A stretch of DNA of 28,541 nucleotides, from positions 1 through 28,541 of the forward strand of contig CAZJBP010000019.1 in assembly GCA_964544115.1 (NCBI GenBank), read 5' to 3'. The stretch is from CAZJBP01 sp964544115. GTDB lineage: Bacteria; Verrucomicrobiota; Kiritimatiellia; UBA8416; JADHWI01. Positions 16,641 to 24,399 of this stretch are shown here, in pieces; the stretch's first letter is position 1; the number at the start of each line of letters is the position of its first letter. The position numbers and the translations under genes were made by a program. Under the pieces are notes generated by a model. It saw only the letters and a list, made by a program, of their open reading frames with translations. It was not told where the DNA came from and ran no database searches.

Positions 16641-16646
16641 TATAAT
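16641..16646 (+). promoter_or_regulatory. TATAAT -10 element before the PaaX-like gene
   Basis: A perfect TATAAT lies 35-40 bases before the likely start codon. No good -35 hexamer is found at 16-18 bases, so activator dependence or another upstream contact is possible. Initiation would fall near 16653, just before the TTTGTAAGG box. Confidence 0.45.
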
Positions 16647-16663
16647 CAACGATCGTGCATCGA

Positions 16664-16679
16664 TTTGTAAGGTATATGG
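16664..16679 (+). promoter_or_regulatory. TTTGTAAGGTATATGG box overlapping the PaaX-like start (candidate operator)
   Basis: The same 16 bases recur at 17554-17569 and a 12-base core recurs inverted at 17520-17531. Here the box covers the ribosome-binding site (TAAGG) and the first ATG of the regulator gene, downstream of a perfect TATAAT. Both direct copies are preceded by ATCAACGAT at different spacing. Autoregulation is inferred from position. Confidence 0.4.
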
Positions 16680-16681
16680 AT

Positions 16682-17497
16682 ATGCCCTGGCGCGCATTTC
16701 ATGATCCGGATATCTGCCTGCCGGTTGTGGCTCGGAGGGCCACGGAGCATGCGCTGGACCTGATTGCCGGCATCGGGGAAATCCTGGCGACTGGCGGCCG
16801 CTCTCTGACCTGGAACACCACGGCCCGTATGGATTCGCCTGCGGCTCACTACACGGCCGTGACGCGCCTCCGGAAGGCCGGGCTGATTGCCTCCCGCGGA
16901 AGAAATGGGCGCTCCCCGGTCCTGATCCTGACAGAGGCGGGTGAAGCCGGGCTGGCCTGGGGGGCAAGGCCGCATGCGCACTGGGACCGAAGATGGAACG
17001 GGATCTGGTACGTGCTGGCTTACGACGTTCCCGAGGCGGACAGGAAGTACCGCAATGCGCTTCGGCTCTTCTTGCATCGCCTCCACATGGGCTGCTTGCA
17101 GCGCAGCGTGTGGGTCACGCACCGCGATATTCGCCCGGAATACGACGATCTCGTTCATGGCGCGGCCGTGGATGCCTTCTCGTTTCTCCTGGAGGCCACG
17201 ACCGTCCTGGGCCGCAGCAGCCAGGACATCGTCCGACAGGCTTGGGGCGTCGATCGCCTCGAGCGGGTTCAAGGCCTCTATATCGAGGTGTTCGAGGAGA
17301 ACCTCGCTCGCGTTCTTCAGGAGCGGGATTCACCCGCCGATCTGATGGCGCTGGCGGGCGAGGAAGCGGCGGCATACCGCGCGGCGATGGCGGAGGATCC
17401 TCTGCTGCCGCGCGGCTTGTGGCCGCCGGGCTACCTCGGCCCCCAGGCGTACGATCTGCACGAGCGCTGCATACGCACCATTGCCGAGCGCCTCTGA
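16682..17497 (+). CDS. PaaX-family transcriptional regulator
   Basis: 271 residues from ATG 16682, chosen because TAAGG lies 9 bases upstream; ATG 16676 and GTG 16655 are in-frame alternatives, the last nearly leaderless. An N-terminal winged-helix region (about residues 10-80, with SPAAHYTAVTRLRKAGLI) precedes the PaaX central domain (WDRRWNGIWYVLAYDVPE, LHMGCLQRSVWVT), which has a Cas2-like fold in known structures. The C-terminal region has the WPPGYLGPQAYDLH pattern. PaaX of E. coli represses phenylacetate catabolism and responds to phenylacetyl-CoA, but no paa genes are near and this protein is divergent, so the effector is unknown. Repeated TTTGTAAGGTA boxes flank the gene on both sides. 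Confidence 0.8.
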   Translation: MPWRAFHDPDICLPVVARRATEHALDLIAGIGEILATGGRSLTWNTTARMDSPAAHYTAVTRLRKAGLIASRGRNGRSPVLILTEAGEAGLAWGARPHAHWDRRWNGIWYVLAYDVPEADRKYRNALRLFLHRLHMGCLQRSVWVTHRDIRPEYDDLVHGAAVDAFSFLLEATTVLGRSSQDIVRQAWGVDRLERVQGLYIEVFEENLARVLQERDSPADLMALAGEEAAAYRAAMAEDPLLPRGLWPPGYLGPQAYDLHERCIRTIAERL

Positions 17498-17519
17498 TCA
17501 CCCCGCTGACCTCCGCTTA

Positions 17520-17569
17520 ATACCTTACAAATTCATAGACGATCAACGATGACTTTGTAAGGTATATGG
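17520..17569. repeat. Inverted pair of TTTGTAAGGTAT boxes after the PaaX-like gene
   Basis: ATACCTTACAAA (17520-17531) and TTTGTAAGGTAT (17554-17565, continuing ATGG to 17569) form a perfect 12-bp inverted repeat with 22 bases between. With the copy at 16664-16679 this makes three boxes around one regulator gene. Candidate operator for the regulator or for the small exported gene that follows; the intrinsic-terminator alternative is unlikely because there is no T-run. Confidence 0.5.
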
Positions 17570-17660
17570 GATGGCCTGTGTACGGGCCGAACGGAGCAGG
17601 GGGTGGGTTGACACGGGTAGCGTCGCGGTGTGAGGCGGGCGCAAAAAAACTCGCCCTCGT

Positions 17661-17688
17661 TCGCCGCGCCATCTAGCATGCGCGGCGA
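17661..17688. repeat. GC-rich inverted repeat before the small exported gene
   Basis: Arms TCGCCGCGC (17661-17669) and GCGCGGCGA (17680-17688), 10-base loop. On the plus strand no T-run follows. On the minus strand TTTTTTT appears about 11 bases after it, so a weak minus-strand terminator is conceivable, though no minus-strand gene directly precedes it. Confidence 0.35.
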
Positions 17689-17739
17689 GAACCACCCGCG
17701 GCCGGCCACGCGTCGGCGACACACCGCATACGGAGAACA

Positions 17740-18294
17740 ATGATGAGAACAGGCCCCCTTGCCGCCGTCCTCGCCCTGCTGTTGGCCACTCCTGCGCTTG
17801 CGCGCCTGGGGGAATCGCCCAAGCAATGCGTCAAGCGCTACGGCGAACCGGTTTCCATGACCGAAAAGGATGGCATGGTGATTTACGAGTACGCCCGCTA
17901 CGGCATCCATCTGGTCGTCGCGTTCACCCCCGAGAAAGGGTTCCTCGGGCACCGGCGCCTCTGGGCCGACCACCTCGTCTACACCCGCCCCTCCACGTCG
18001 GGAACAGGCAACGAGGAGCTGACGCCCGAGGAGCTGCAGACGCTGCTGGACGCCAATTCGCAGAAGAAGGCCTGGCGCGAGCTGGATCCGGTGGTTGAGG
18101 CGGCGCGCTTCGCGGACACGGACACGCAGGTGAAGATCCTGCGGGATGGGGACCACAAGACGCGGTGGCGCCGCGAGGACGGCGCCGTCGCTGTCTATGA
18201 TCGCACGGCCCGCGTGCTGGACATCCGCGGCGCAGCCCCGACCAACAAGCCGGACGGCGACAAGCGCTCCGCCGCCGGGCTGGAGGGGTTCTAA
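17740..18294 (+). CDS. Small exported protein of unknown function
   Basis: 184 residues with a clear signal peptide (MMRTGPLAAVLALLLATPALA, cleavage near residue 21), hence periplasmic or secreted. The mature part starts RLGESPKQCVKRYGEP, a pattern seen in many short exported hypothetical proteins of this kind, with one cysteine and a charged, soluble remainder ending in a Lys/Asp/Ala tail. No catalytic motif is recognised. GGAG is 4 bases before ATG 17740 and 7 before ATG 17743, so the second ATG may be the true start. The gene is convergent with mfd, 49 bases apart, without a clear terminator between them. Confidence 0.7.
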   Translation: MMRTGPLAAVLALLLATPALARLGESPKQCVKRYGEPVSMTEKDGMVIYEYARYGIHLVVAFTPEKGFLGHRRLWADHLVYTRPSTSGTGNEELTPEELQTLLDANSQKKAWRELDPVVEAARFADTDTQVKILRDGDHKTRWRREDGAVAVYDRTARVLDIRGAAPTNKPDGDKRSAAGLEGF

Positions 18295-18343
18295 GGGCGC
18301 GATGCAGGGCCAGGGCCTCAGGGGTTGGGGCTCAAGCGCCAGC

Positions 18344-21300
18344 TCACACGCGCTCGATGATGCGGATGAGCTCATCGAGCCTGCGGTCGGGTGACGCTGC
18401 CGTCAGCCGTGGAAACCGCCGCCCGGGCATGATGAAGTCGCCTTCCCGGGTGAGCCGGACGCAATCGCCGGTGGCCTCCACGGAGCGAATGTCCTTCGCG
18501 GCCGCCGCCACGCGAATGAGCGCCATCTTCAGGAGCCGCTCGACCGGCGGCGGCGGCGGCCCGAAGCGATCGCGCAGCTCCTCGCGCAGCGCCTCCACAT
18601 CATGGCCGTCCGCGCAGCGCACGAGCTTGCCGTAGATCCCGATGCGCAGCGCCTCCTCGTCCACGTAGTCGTAGGGAATCGCGGCGGCGGTCGCCGCCGC
18701 GGCTCCGCGCGGCGACAGCTCCACGAAGTCCAGCCGCACGTCGACGTCGATCACGCGCGGCGGCGGCTCGCCCTTGAGCCGGGCAATGCTCTGGCGCAGC
18801 AGCTGGCAGTACAGGCCGAACCCCATGGCCGCGATGTAGCCGCTCTGCTGCGGGCCCAGCAGGTTGCCGGCACCGCGGATTTCCAGGTCGCGCAGCGCCA
18901 GGTTGAAGCCCGCGCTGAGGCTGGAGTACTTGCGGAGGGCGCCGATGCGCGTGCGGGCCTCCGCGTCCACCGTTCCGCTGGCCGGCAGCAGGAGGCAGGC
19001 GTAGGCCTTGTGAGACGACCGGCCGACCCGGCCGCGGAGCTGGTACAGGTCGGCTATGCCGAAGCGGTCGGCCCGGTCGATCAGGATCGTGTTCGCGCGC
19101 GGGATGTCCACGCCGCTCTCGATGATCGTCGTGCAGACCAGGACGTCGAACTCGCCCTCGACGAAGCGGTGCATCACGCGCGCCAGCTGCGACGCCGGCA
19201 TCTGGCCGTGCGCCACGGCGATGCGCGCCTCGGGCACCAGGCGCTGCAGCCGCTCGCGCACGGTCTCGATCGTCATGACGCGGTTGTGCAGATAGAACAC
19301 CTGCCCCTCGCGGCTGAGCTCGCGCAGGATGGCCCGGCGGATGACCTCGTCCGAGGCGCGCACGGCCGTCGTCTCGATCGCCACCCGCTCGCGCGGCGGG
19401 GTCTGGATGACGCTCATGTCGCGCGCGCCGGTGAGGCTCATGTACAGCGTGCGCGGGATGGGCGTGGCGGTCAGCGTCAGCACGTCCACCAGCCGCCGGA
19501 TCTGCTTGAGCTGCTCCTTGTGGCGCACGCCGAAGCGCTGTTCCTCGTCCACGACCACCAGCCCGAGCTTGCGCAGGCGGATGGAGGGCTGGATCAGCGC
19601 GTGCGTGCCGATGACGATGTCGATGGTGCCCGCCTCCAGCCCGTTGAGGATGCGCACGCGCTCGGCCTGCGAGCAGAAGCGGCTCAGCATCTCGATGCGG
19701 AACGGGTACGCCGCCATGCGCTCGCGAAACGTCTCGTCGTGCTGCTGCGCCAGGACGGTCGTGGGCACGAGCACGGCCACCTGGTAGCCGTGGGACACGA
19801 CTTTGAACGCCGCGCGCATCGCCACCTCGGTCTTGCCGTAGCCGGCGTCGCCGCAGATCAGCCGGTCCATCGGCCGCGTGGATTCGAGGTCGGCCTTGAC
19901 CTCCGCGATGGCGCGCTCCTGGTCGGGCGTCTCGCGGTACGGGAAGGCCGCCTCGAAATCGTGCTGCCACGGCGTGTCGGCGGGGAACGCATGGCCCTGC
20001 AGCGCCGCGCGCTGGGCCTGCGTCTCCAGGAGCGCCGCGGCGAGGTCCATGACGGCCTGCCCCGCCTCCTCCTTTTCCGCCTTCCAGCGCCGCCCCCCCA
20101 GCCGGTGCAGCGCGGGCGCGCGCTTGGACACCCCCACGTAGCGGCTGAGCAAGTGAACCTGGGCCACGGGAACGTGCAGCTTGGCGCCTTCGTCGTATTC
20201 GACGGTCACCACCTCCTGGGTCTGGCCGTTGAATTCGATTTCGCTCAGGCCGAGGTAGCGCCCGATGCCGTGCTCGCCGTGCACGACGAGGTCGCCCGCC
20301 TCGAGCCCGGCCAGGGAGAGCAGCCGCGCGCCGGCGTCACGCGCCACCTCGGAGGGCCGCCCCCCGCCCGGTGTGTAGCGGGAGGCCAGCCGCTTGGCCA
20401 GGCCCGTGAGGTCGGCCTCGGCCATCACCAGGGCGCGCAGCGCGACGCTGGAGAACCCGCCGGAGAGCGCCCCCAGCCGCAACGCGGGCCCGGGCCGCTC
20501 CCCGCCCGCGCCGGCCGCCGTCAGGCGCGGCCGGTAGTGCTCGAGAGAACCCGGCGCGTCGAAGGAGAAGACGACGCGCCAGTCGCCGGCGGCCCGCGCG
20601 AGGGCTTCGTCGATGACCTGGCCGCGCTGGCGCTCGACCGCGTCGGGCTGGAGCGCGTCGCCCGGAATCTGCACGACGCGCGGAGCGGGCGCAAAGTCGA
20701 GTGGCAGCGCCGCGCCACCCTCGTCGCCCGTGGCGCCGAGGGTCAGGTGCCGCACGCGCGGCAACCCCTCCAGCCGCGCGCGCAGCTCATCCAGCGGCTC
20801 CACCCCTGTGCGCGCCCGCTGCCCGCGCCGGCCCTCGGCCGCAGCTTCCTCTAGCATCCGGCCGTGCTCCTCGATGCCCGCCGGGTCAGCCCACACCAGC
20901 AGCGCCCCGGCGGAAAGGTAGTCGGCCAGCCCGCCGGCCGCGCCGGCGGCGACCGACCCGTCCGCTGCGTCGAGCTGCGCCCATTCGCTGCGTGGCGCGA
21001 TGGCGGCCGTGTTGAGCCGGCGGCGCGAGCGCTGGTCGGCGGGGTCGAACGAACGGATCGAATCGACTTCGGAGCCGAACCACTCGATCCGCAGCGGCCA
21101 GGTCTCGGTGACCGGCCAGACGTCGAGCAGGCCGCCCTTGACGCACAGCGCGCCCTTGCGGTCGACCTCGGGCGCGTGCCGGTAGCCGGCCCGCACCAGC
21201 GCGGCGACGACGCCCTCCAGCGGCGCTTCCCGTCCGGTGGTGAGGGTGACCGTCGACGCGGCCAGCGCCGCCGGCACGGGCGACCGCTGCATGAGCGCCT

Positions 21301-21706
21301 GCACGCAGGTGACGACGATGAGCGCGCCGGAGCGGCGGGCTTCGGGCGCGCTCGCCTCGGCCGCGAGGGCGCGCAGCGTCGCCAGCCGGTGACCGGCGGC
21401 CTCGGGGTCCTCCTCCCGGTCGGTGCCGGGCAGGGCTTCCCAGTCCGGAAAGAACAGCAGGCGCTGGTCGCGGTCGGCCTCGGACGGCGCCAGCGAGGCG
21501 AAGTCGCGGTGGCGGGTCTCCAGCGTGGCCGCGCCATCGCACACCCAGACGACAGGCTCTGCTGCCACCTGGGCGAGCGCCCACCCCAGCAGCGCCTCCG
21601 CGCTGCCCGGCATCGGTGGGGCCGATAGCCGACGGTGTGCGCGCAGCGCCGGCCGCACGGCTTCGGCCAGGTCCCGCAGGACCGTCTGGAGAGGGTCTGT
21701 TGTCAT
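18344..21706 (-). CDS. mfd: Transcription-repair coupling factor Mfd
   Basis: 1120 residues, normal for Mfd. Mfd displaces stalled RNA polymerase from DNA lesions by ATP-driven translocation and recruits UvrA. Visible parts: a UvrB-like N-terminal region (about 80-280, with FFPDWEALPGTDREEDPE); the RNA polymerase interaction domain (468-530: GDLVVHGEHGIGRYLGL, VEYDEGAKLHVPV); helicase lobe 1 with Walker A GDAGYGKTE (619-627) and DEEQ (720-723); TATPIPRTLYMSL; lobe 2; and a C-terminal TRCF domain, moderately divergent. ATG 21706 is chosen because homology starts there; the in-frame upstream stretch is not Mfd-like. SD is weak. It is divergent from the metzincin gene across 179 bases. Confidence 0.97.
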   Translation of the reverse strand: MTTDPLQTVLRDLAEAVRPALRAHRRLSAPPMPGSAEALLGWALAQVAAEPVVWVCDGAATLETRHRDFASLAPSEADRDQRLLFFPDWEALPGTDREEDPEAAGHRLATLRALAAEASAPEARRSGALIVVTCVQALMQRSPVPAALAASTVTLTTGREAPLEGVVAALVRAGYRHAPEVDRKGALCVKGGLLDVWPVTETWPLRIEWFGSEVDSIRSFDPADQRSRRRLNTAAIAPRSEWAQLDAADGSVAAGAAGGLADYLSAGALLVWADPAGIEEHGRMLEEAAAEGRRGQRARTGVEPLDELRARLEGLPRVRHLTLGATGDEGGAALPLDFAPAPRVVQIPGDALQPDAVERQRGQVIDEALARAAGDWRVVFSFDAPGSLEHYRPRLTAAGAGGERPGPALRLGALSGGFSSVALRALVMAEADLTGLAKRLASRYTPGGGRPSEVARDAGARLLSLAGLEAGDLVVHGEHGIGRYLGLSEIEFNGQTQEVVTVEYDEGAKLHVPVAQVHLLSRYVGVSKRAPALHRLGGRRWKAEKEEAGQAVMDLAAALLETQAQRAALQGHAFPADTPWQHDFEAAFPYRETPDQERAIAEVKADLESTRPMDRLICGDAGYGKTEVAMRAAFKVVSHGYQVAVLVPTTVLAQQHDETFRERMAAYPFRIEMLSRFCSQAERVRILNGLEAGTIDIVIGTHALIQPSIRLRKLGLVVVDEEQRFGVRHKEQLKQIRRLVDVLTLTATPIPRTLYMSLTGARDMSVIQTPPRERVAIETTAVRASDEVIRRAILRELSREGQVFYLHNRVMTIETVRERLQRLVPEARIAVAHGQMPASQLARVMHRFVEGEFDVLVCTTIIESGVDIPRANTILIDRADRFGIADLYQLRGRVGRSSHKAYACLLLPASGTVDAEARTRIGALRKYSSLSAGFNLALRDLEIRGAGNLLGPQQSGYIAAMGFGLYCQLLRQSIARLKGEPPPRVIDVDVRLDFVELSPRGAAAATAAAIPYDYVDEEALRIGIYGKLVRCADGHDVEALREELRDRFGPPPPPVERLLKMALIRVAAAAKDIRSVEATGDCVRLTREGDFIMPGRRFPRLTAASPDRRLDELIRIIERV

Positions 21707-21885
21707 GGAGAATCCGCAAAAGAGTGTCCCATCCGGGATCCGGGAAGCACAAGCGTTTGTTGGCGGCGGCATGCGCCCAGCCCGGGCACCCCGCAAACGG
21801 CAGGTGTACCGTGAGGGCGTTTCTGATAAGAAGCGGGGTTGGCAGGGGCAGCTGAGACGGCAACGTGGTGTGGGGGGATCGACGA

Positions 21886-23778
21886 ATGAAGCTTCAGTTT
21901 CTTGCAACATGCATGGTTCCGGCGTGTCTGTTTCTCATGGTGTGTGTTCGTGCGGCCGCGGAGACGCCGCCGCCGATTGCGGTCACCAACTACGCCAGCG
22001 GCGAAACGGTGCGCTATCCACTGGTGTTGCTGCGCGGCACACTGGGCGACGCCACGCTGGGAAACATCACCGTCATCAACGAGTCCTCGAAGCTGGACTC
22101 GCGTGAAATGGCCGGCCCGGCGCGCAAGGGGCAATTCAAGGCGCTGGCCGAGCTGGTCCCGGGCGAGAACCGGCTGGCCGTCCAGGCGGGCAAGAGCCGC
22201 ATTTCGTTCACGCTGACCTATAAGCCCCAGACCAGCCCCTACAAGATTCGCGCGGTGCTCTTTGCCGACCAGACGGGCGACCCGACGTACGACACACCGT
22301 TCAAGGACGACCCCCAGAACTACCGGGCCAAGTGGGATGCCGCCCTCAAACTGCTCCAGACCTTCACGGCAGATGAAATGGTCCGGCAGGGGTACGGTCG
22401 CAAGACCTTCAACCTTGAATTGGACGAAAAGGGAAAGGTCGTCGTTCACATCGTCAAAGGGAAGGGGAGCTTTGCGGACATGCAGAAGATGAGCGGCTAC
22501 GAGGCCTATGATGCGTCCGCGGAGGCCATCCGGGCGCAGCTGCCCACGGGGCCGTTCAAGAGCCTGGTCTGCGTGGCGTTCAGCCGACACGTCAAAGGGA
22601 CGGGCATGGCGACGGCCTATGCCGCGCTCGGAGGCGGGGACACGGCGCTGATGGGCGGCGCCTGCTTCTACGCGTGGCCGACCGGCGTGACGAACATCTA
22701 CCCCACCTTCATGAGCGATGTGCAGATTGACGAGAAGAACTTCCACGCCGACGACGTGGGCCGCTACGCCGTCTGGGCCACGGCCGCGACGACGATCGGA
22801 TCCGGCCTGCACGAAATCGGCCACGCCCTGACGCTGCCCCACACGAAGAACTACCAGAACGGCATCATGCTGCGCGGCGCGGATACGCTCAATCGCTACC
22901 TGGGCTTTGTCGATCCGCCGTGCCGCAAGCACGAGGACGTCCGCGAATTCAAGGACAGCGAGGAGCCCTGCTGGAGCGATGTCTGCGCGGCCTCCCTTGC
23001 GTCGAGCCGCTGGCTGTCCCTCGACGACAGAACGTACACGGAGAAGAACACGATCCGATTCTCCCTGGACGCCGCGACCGGCGACCTCGTCGTGCGCAGC
23101 GATGACGGGCTTTCTTTTGTTTGTGTAGAGCTGCCGGGCGCCTCCGAGAAGTTCGATCCGCGGGCGACCCTCGCGGCGCTGCCGAAGGAACTTCGAATGC
23201 CCCTGGCAGAGATCGCGAAAGAGTACAAGACGGCGCGACTCACGATTCGCGCCGAAGACGGCATGGGGCATTACCGGGACGCCTTTCTCAGCGAGATGCT
23301 CAATCGGGAAGAGAACCTGACCACCGGCAAACCCGTGACAGCCTCGCAAGATGCCTCGGCGGATTGCCCGGCTGCCGCCGCGGTGGACGGCGAACTGGGA
23401 ACGTACTGGGATGCCAACCCGTACCCGCAGTGGCTGCAGGTCGACCTGGAGAAGGCGGTCGTGATCGATGAGATTCATCTGTACGGCTATGTCGGCGAGA
23501 ACCGGTACTACCAGTATACGATCGAGGCGTCTTCTGACGGCCAGACGTGGTCGGTGCTCGTGGATGCGCGCGCGAATGAGGAACGGTCTTCCGACGAGGG
23601 ATATCGGCACGTCATCCCCGCGACCCCCGCGCGGTATCTCCGCGTCAACATGCTGAAGAACAGCTCCAACCCCGGGGTTCACATCCGGGAATTGCGCGTT
23701 TTTGAGCCCGGAAAGCCCCGCAGTGGGGCGATCTACGGAGAACTCAAGGCGTTGTTTGAAGCGAAAAAGGGAGAGTAA
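21886..23778 (+). CDS. Exported metzincin-type zinc metalloprotease with C-terminal F5/8C domain
   Basis: 630 residues with signal peptide (1-25). The zinc motif HEIGHALTLPH (His309, Glu310, His313, His319) has the HExxHxxxxxH spacing of metzincins, with Thr where Gly is usual. It is followed by NGIMLRGADTLNRYL, which supplies the Met-turn-like methionine. The N-terminal NYASGETVRYPLVLLRG region and the GIM-R-LNR pattern recall the putative peptidase family exemplified by yeast YIL108W; I would place it there tentatively. Residues 478-607 form an F5/8 type C (discoidin) domain (AAAVDGELGTYWDA, WLQVDLEKAVVIDEIHLYGY, RYLRVNM, IRELRVFEPGK), usually carbohydrate- or surface-binding. Start ATG 21886 follows a GGGGGG stretch. 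Likely role: surface-targeted degradation outside the cell. Confidence 0.85.
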   Translation: MKLQFLATCMVPACLFLMVCVRAAAETPPPIAVTNYASGETVRYPLVLLRGTLGDATLGNITVINESSKLDSREMAGPARKGQFKALAELVPGENRLAVQAGKSRISFTLTYKPQTSPYKIRAVLFADQTGDPTYDTPFKDDPQNYRAKWDAALKLLQTFTADEMVRQGYGRKTFNLELDEKGKVVVHIVKGKGSFADMQKMSGYEAYDASAEAIRAQLPTGPFKSLVCVAFSRHVKGTGMATAYAALGGGDTALMGGACFYAWPTGVTNIYPTFMSDVQIDEKNFHADDVGRYAVWATAATTIGSGLHEIGHALTLPHTKNYQNGIMLRGADTLNRYLGFVDPPCRKHEDVREFKDSEEPCWSDVCAASLASSRWLSLDDRTYTEKNTIRFSLDAATGDLVVRSDDGLSFVCVELPGASEKFDPRATLAALPKELRMPLAEIAKEYKTARLTIRAEDGMGHYRDAFLSEMLNREENLTTGKPVTASQDASADCPAAAAVDGELGTYWDANPYPQWLQVDLEKAVVIDEIHLYGYVGENRYYQYTIEASSDGQTWSVLVDARANEERSSDEGYRHVIPATPARYLRVNMLKNSSNPGVHIRELRVFEPGKPRSGAIYGELKALFEAKKGE

Positions 23779-23875
23779 TGACGCGATGGGGTGCAATATA
23801 CATCCCGGTTGCTGCGTTATTCCCCGGAGTAGGGGATGGTGTACACCCCGGGGACGAAGACACAAGGAGGTAGAC

Positions 23876-24310
23876 GTGACCAAGTCGTGGAAGGTTCTGT
23901 TGGCGGTGGCGGTGGTTGGAACGATGACGGGAGCCCTGGTGAGGGCCGAAGGCGAAGACGCGGCCAAGGGGGAACGCCAGCGGGGCGAGGGCAAGCCGCG
24001 TGGCGAGTGGTTCAAGACCATGGACACCGACAGCAATGGCACCGTCTCCGTGTCCGAGTTCACGGTGGCACATGAGAAGAGGCAGGCGGAGATGAAGGCG
24101 CGATTGGGCGACAAGTGGGACGCCGACCGCGCCGCGAAGGCGCCGTCCGCGGAAGATCGGTTTAAGAAGATAGACGCCGACGGCAACGGCGAGCTGACCA
24201 AGGAAGAAATGCAGAAGGCGCGCGAGAATCGTCAGCGCCGTGCACAGAAGGACGGAGAAGAGCCGAAGAAGGATGGCGAGAACAAGGGCGCGGAAGACAA
24301 GAGCGAGTAA
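23876..24310 (+). CDS. Exported EF-hand calcium-binding protein
   Basis: 144 residues starting at GTG, with AGGAGG 5 bases upstream, a strong and decisive ribosome-binding site. A signal peptide (1-24, ending LVRAEG) is followed by two EF-hand loops: DTDSNGTVSVSE (50-61) and DADGNGELTKEE (100-111), both with Asp/Asn ligands at positions 1, 3 and 5 and Glu at 12. The remainder is highly charged (Lys, Glu, Arg), with a Lys/Glu tail. Likely a periplasmic Ca2+-binding or buffering protein, by family. It lies 97 bases after the metzincin gene on the same strand and just before a strong terminator, so both may share a transcript; metzincins often need calcium, but a link is speculative. Confidence 0.85.
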   Translation: MTKSWKVLLAVAVVGTMTGALVRAEGEDAAKGERQRGEGKPRGEWFKTMDTDSNGTVSVSEFTVAHEKRQAEMKARLGDKWDADRAAKAPSAEDRFKKIDADGNGELTKEEMQKARENRQRRAQKDGEEPKKDGENKGAEDKSE

Positions 24311-24335
24311 CGCATCGCATAAGCCATGAAATGAG

Positions 24336-24377
24336 AGAACCCGCGCCGGCTCGTCCGGAGCGGGTTCTTTTTCTTTT
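24336..24377 (+). terminator. Intrinsic terminator after the EF-hand gene
   Basis: Perfect 9-bp stem AGAACCCGC/GCGGGTTCT (24336-24344 and 24360-24368) with an inner CCGG/CCGG pair, followed by TTTTTCTTTT. It lies 25 bases after the stop codon. The hairpin could also serve the RlmN-like gene ending at 24400 on the other strand, though the T-run there is poor. Confidence 0.9.
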
Positions 24378-24399
24378 GCGCCCGTCCAACTACAGCCGA

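Noticed and set aside
16682..17497. CRISPR-Cas link through the Cas2-like fold in the PaaX-type protein
   Set aside because: The Cas2-like domain is a normal part of PaaX regulators. No spacer-repeat array or other cas gene is in the window; the boxes around it number only three.
17608..17636. TTGACA at 17608 as promoter of the small exported gene
   Set aside because: No acceptable -10 sequence occurs 16-18 bases downstream.
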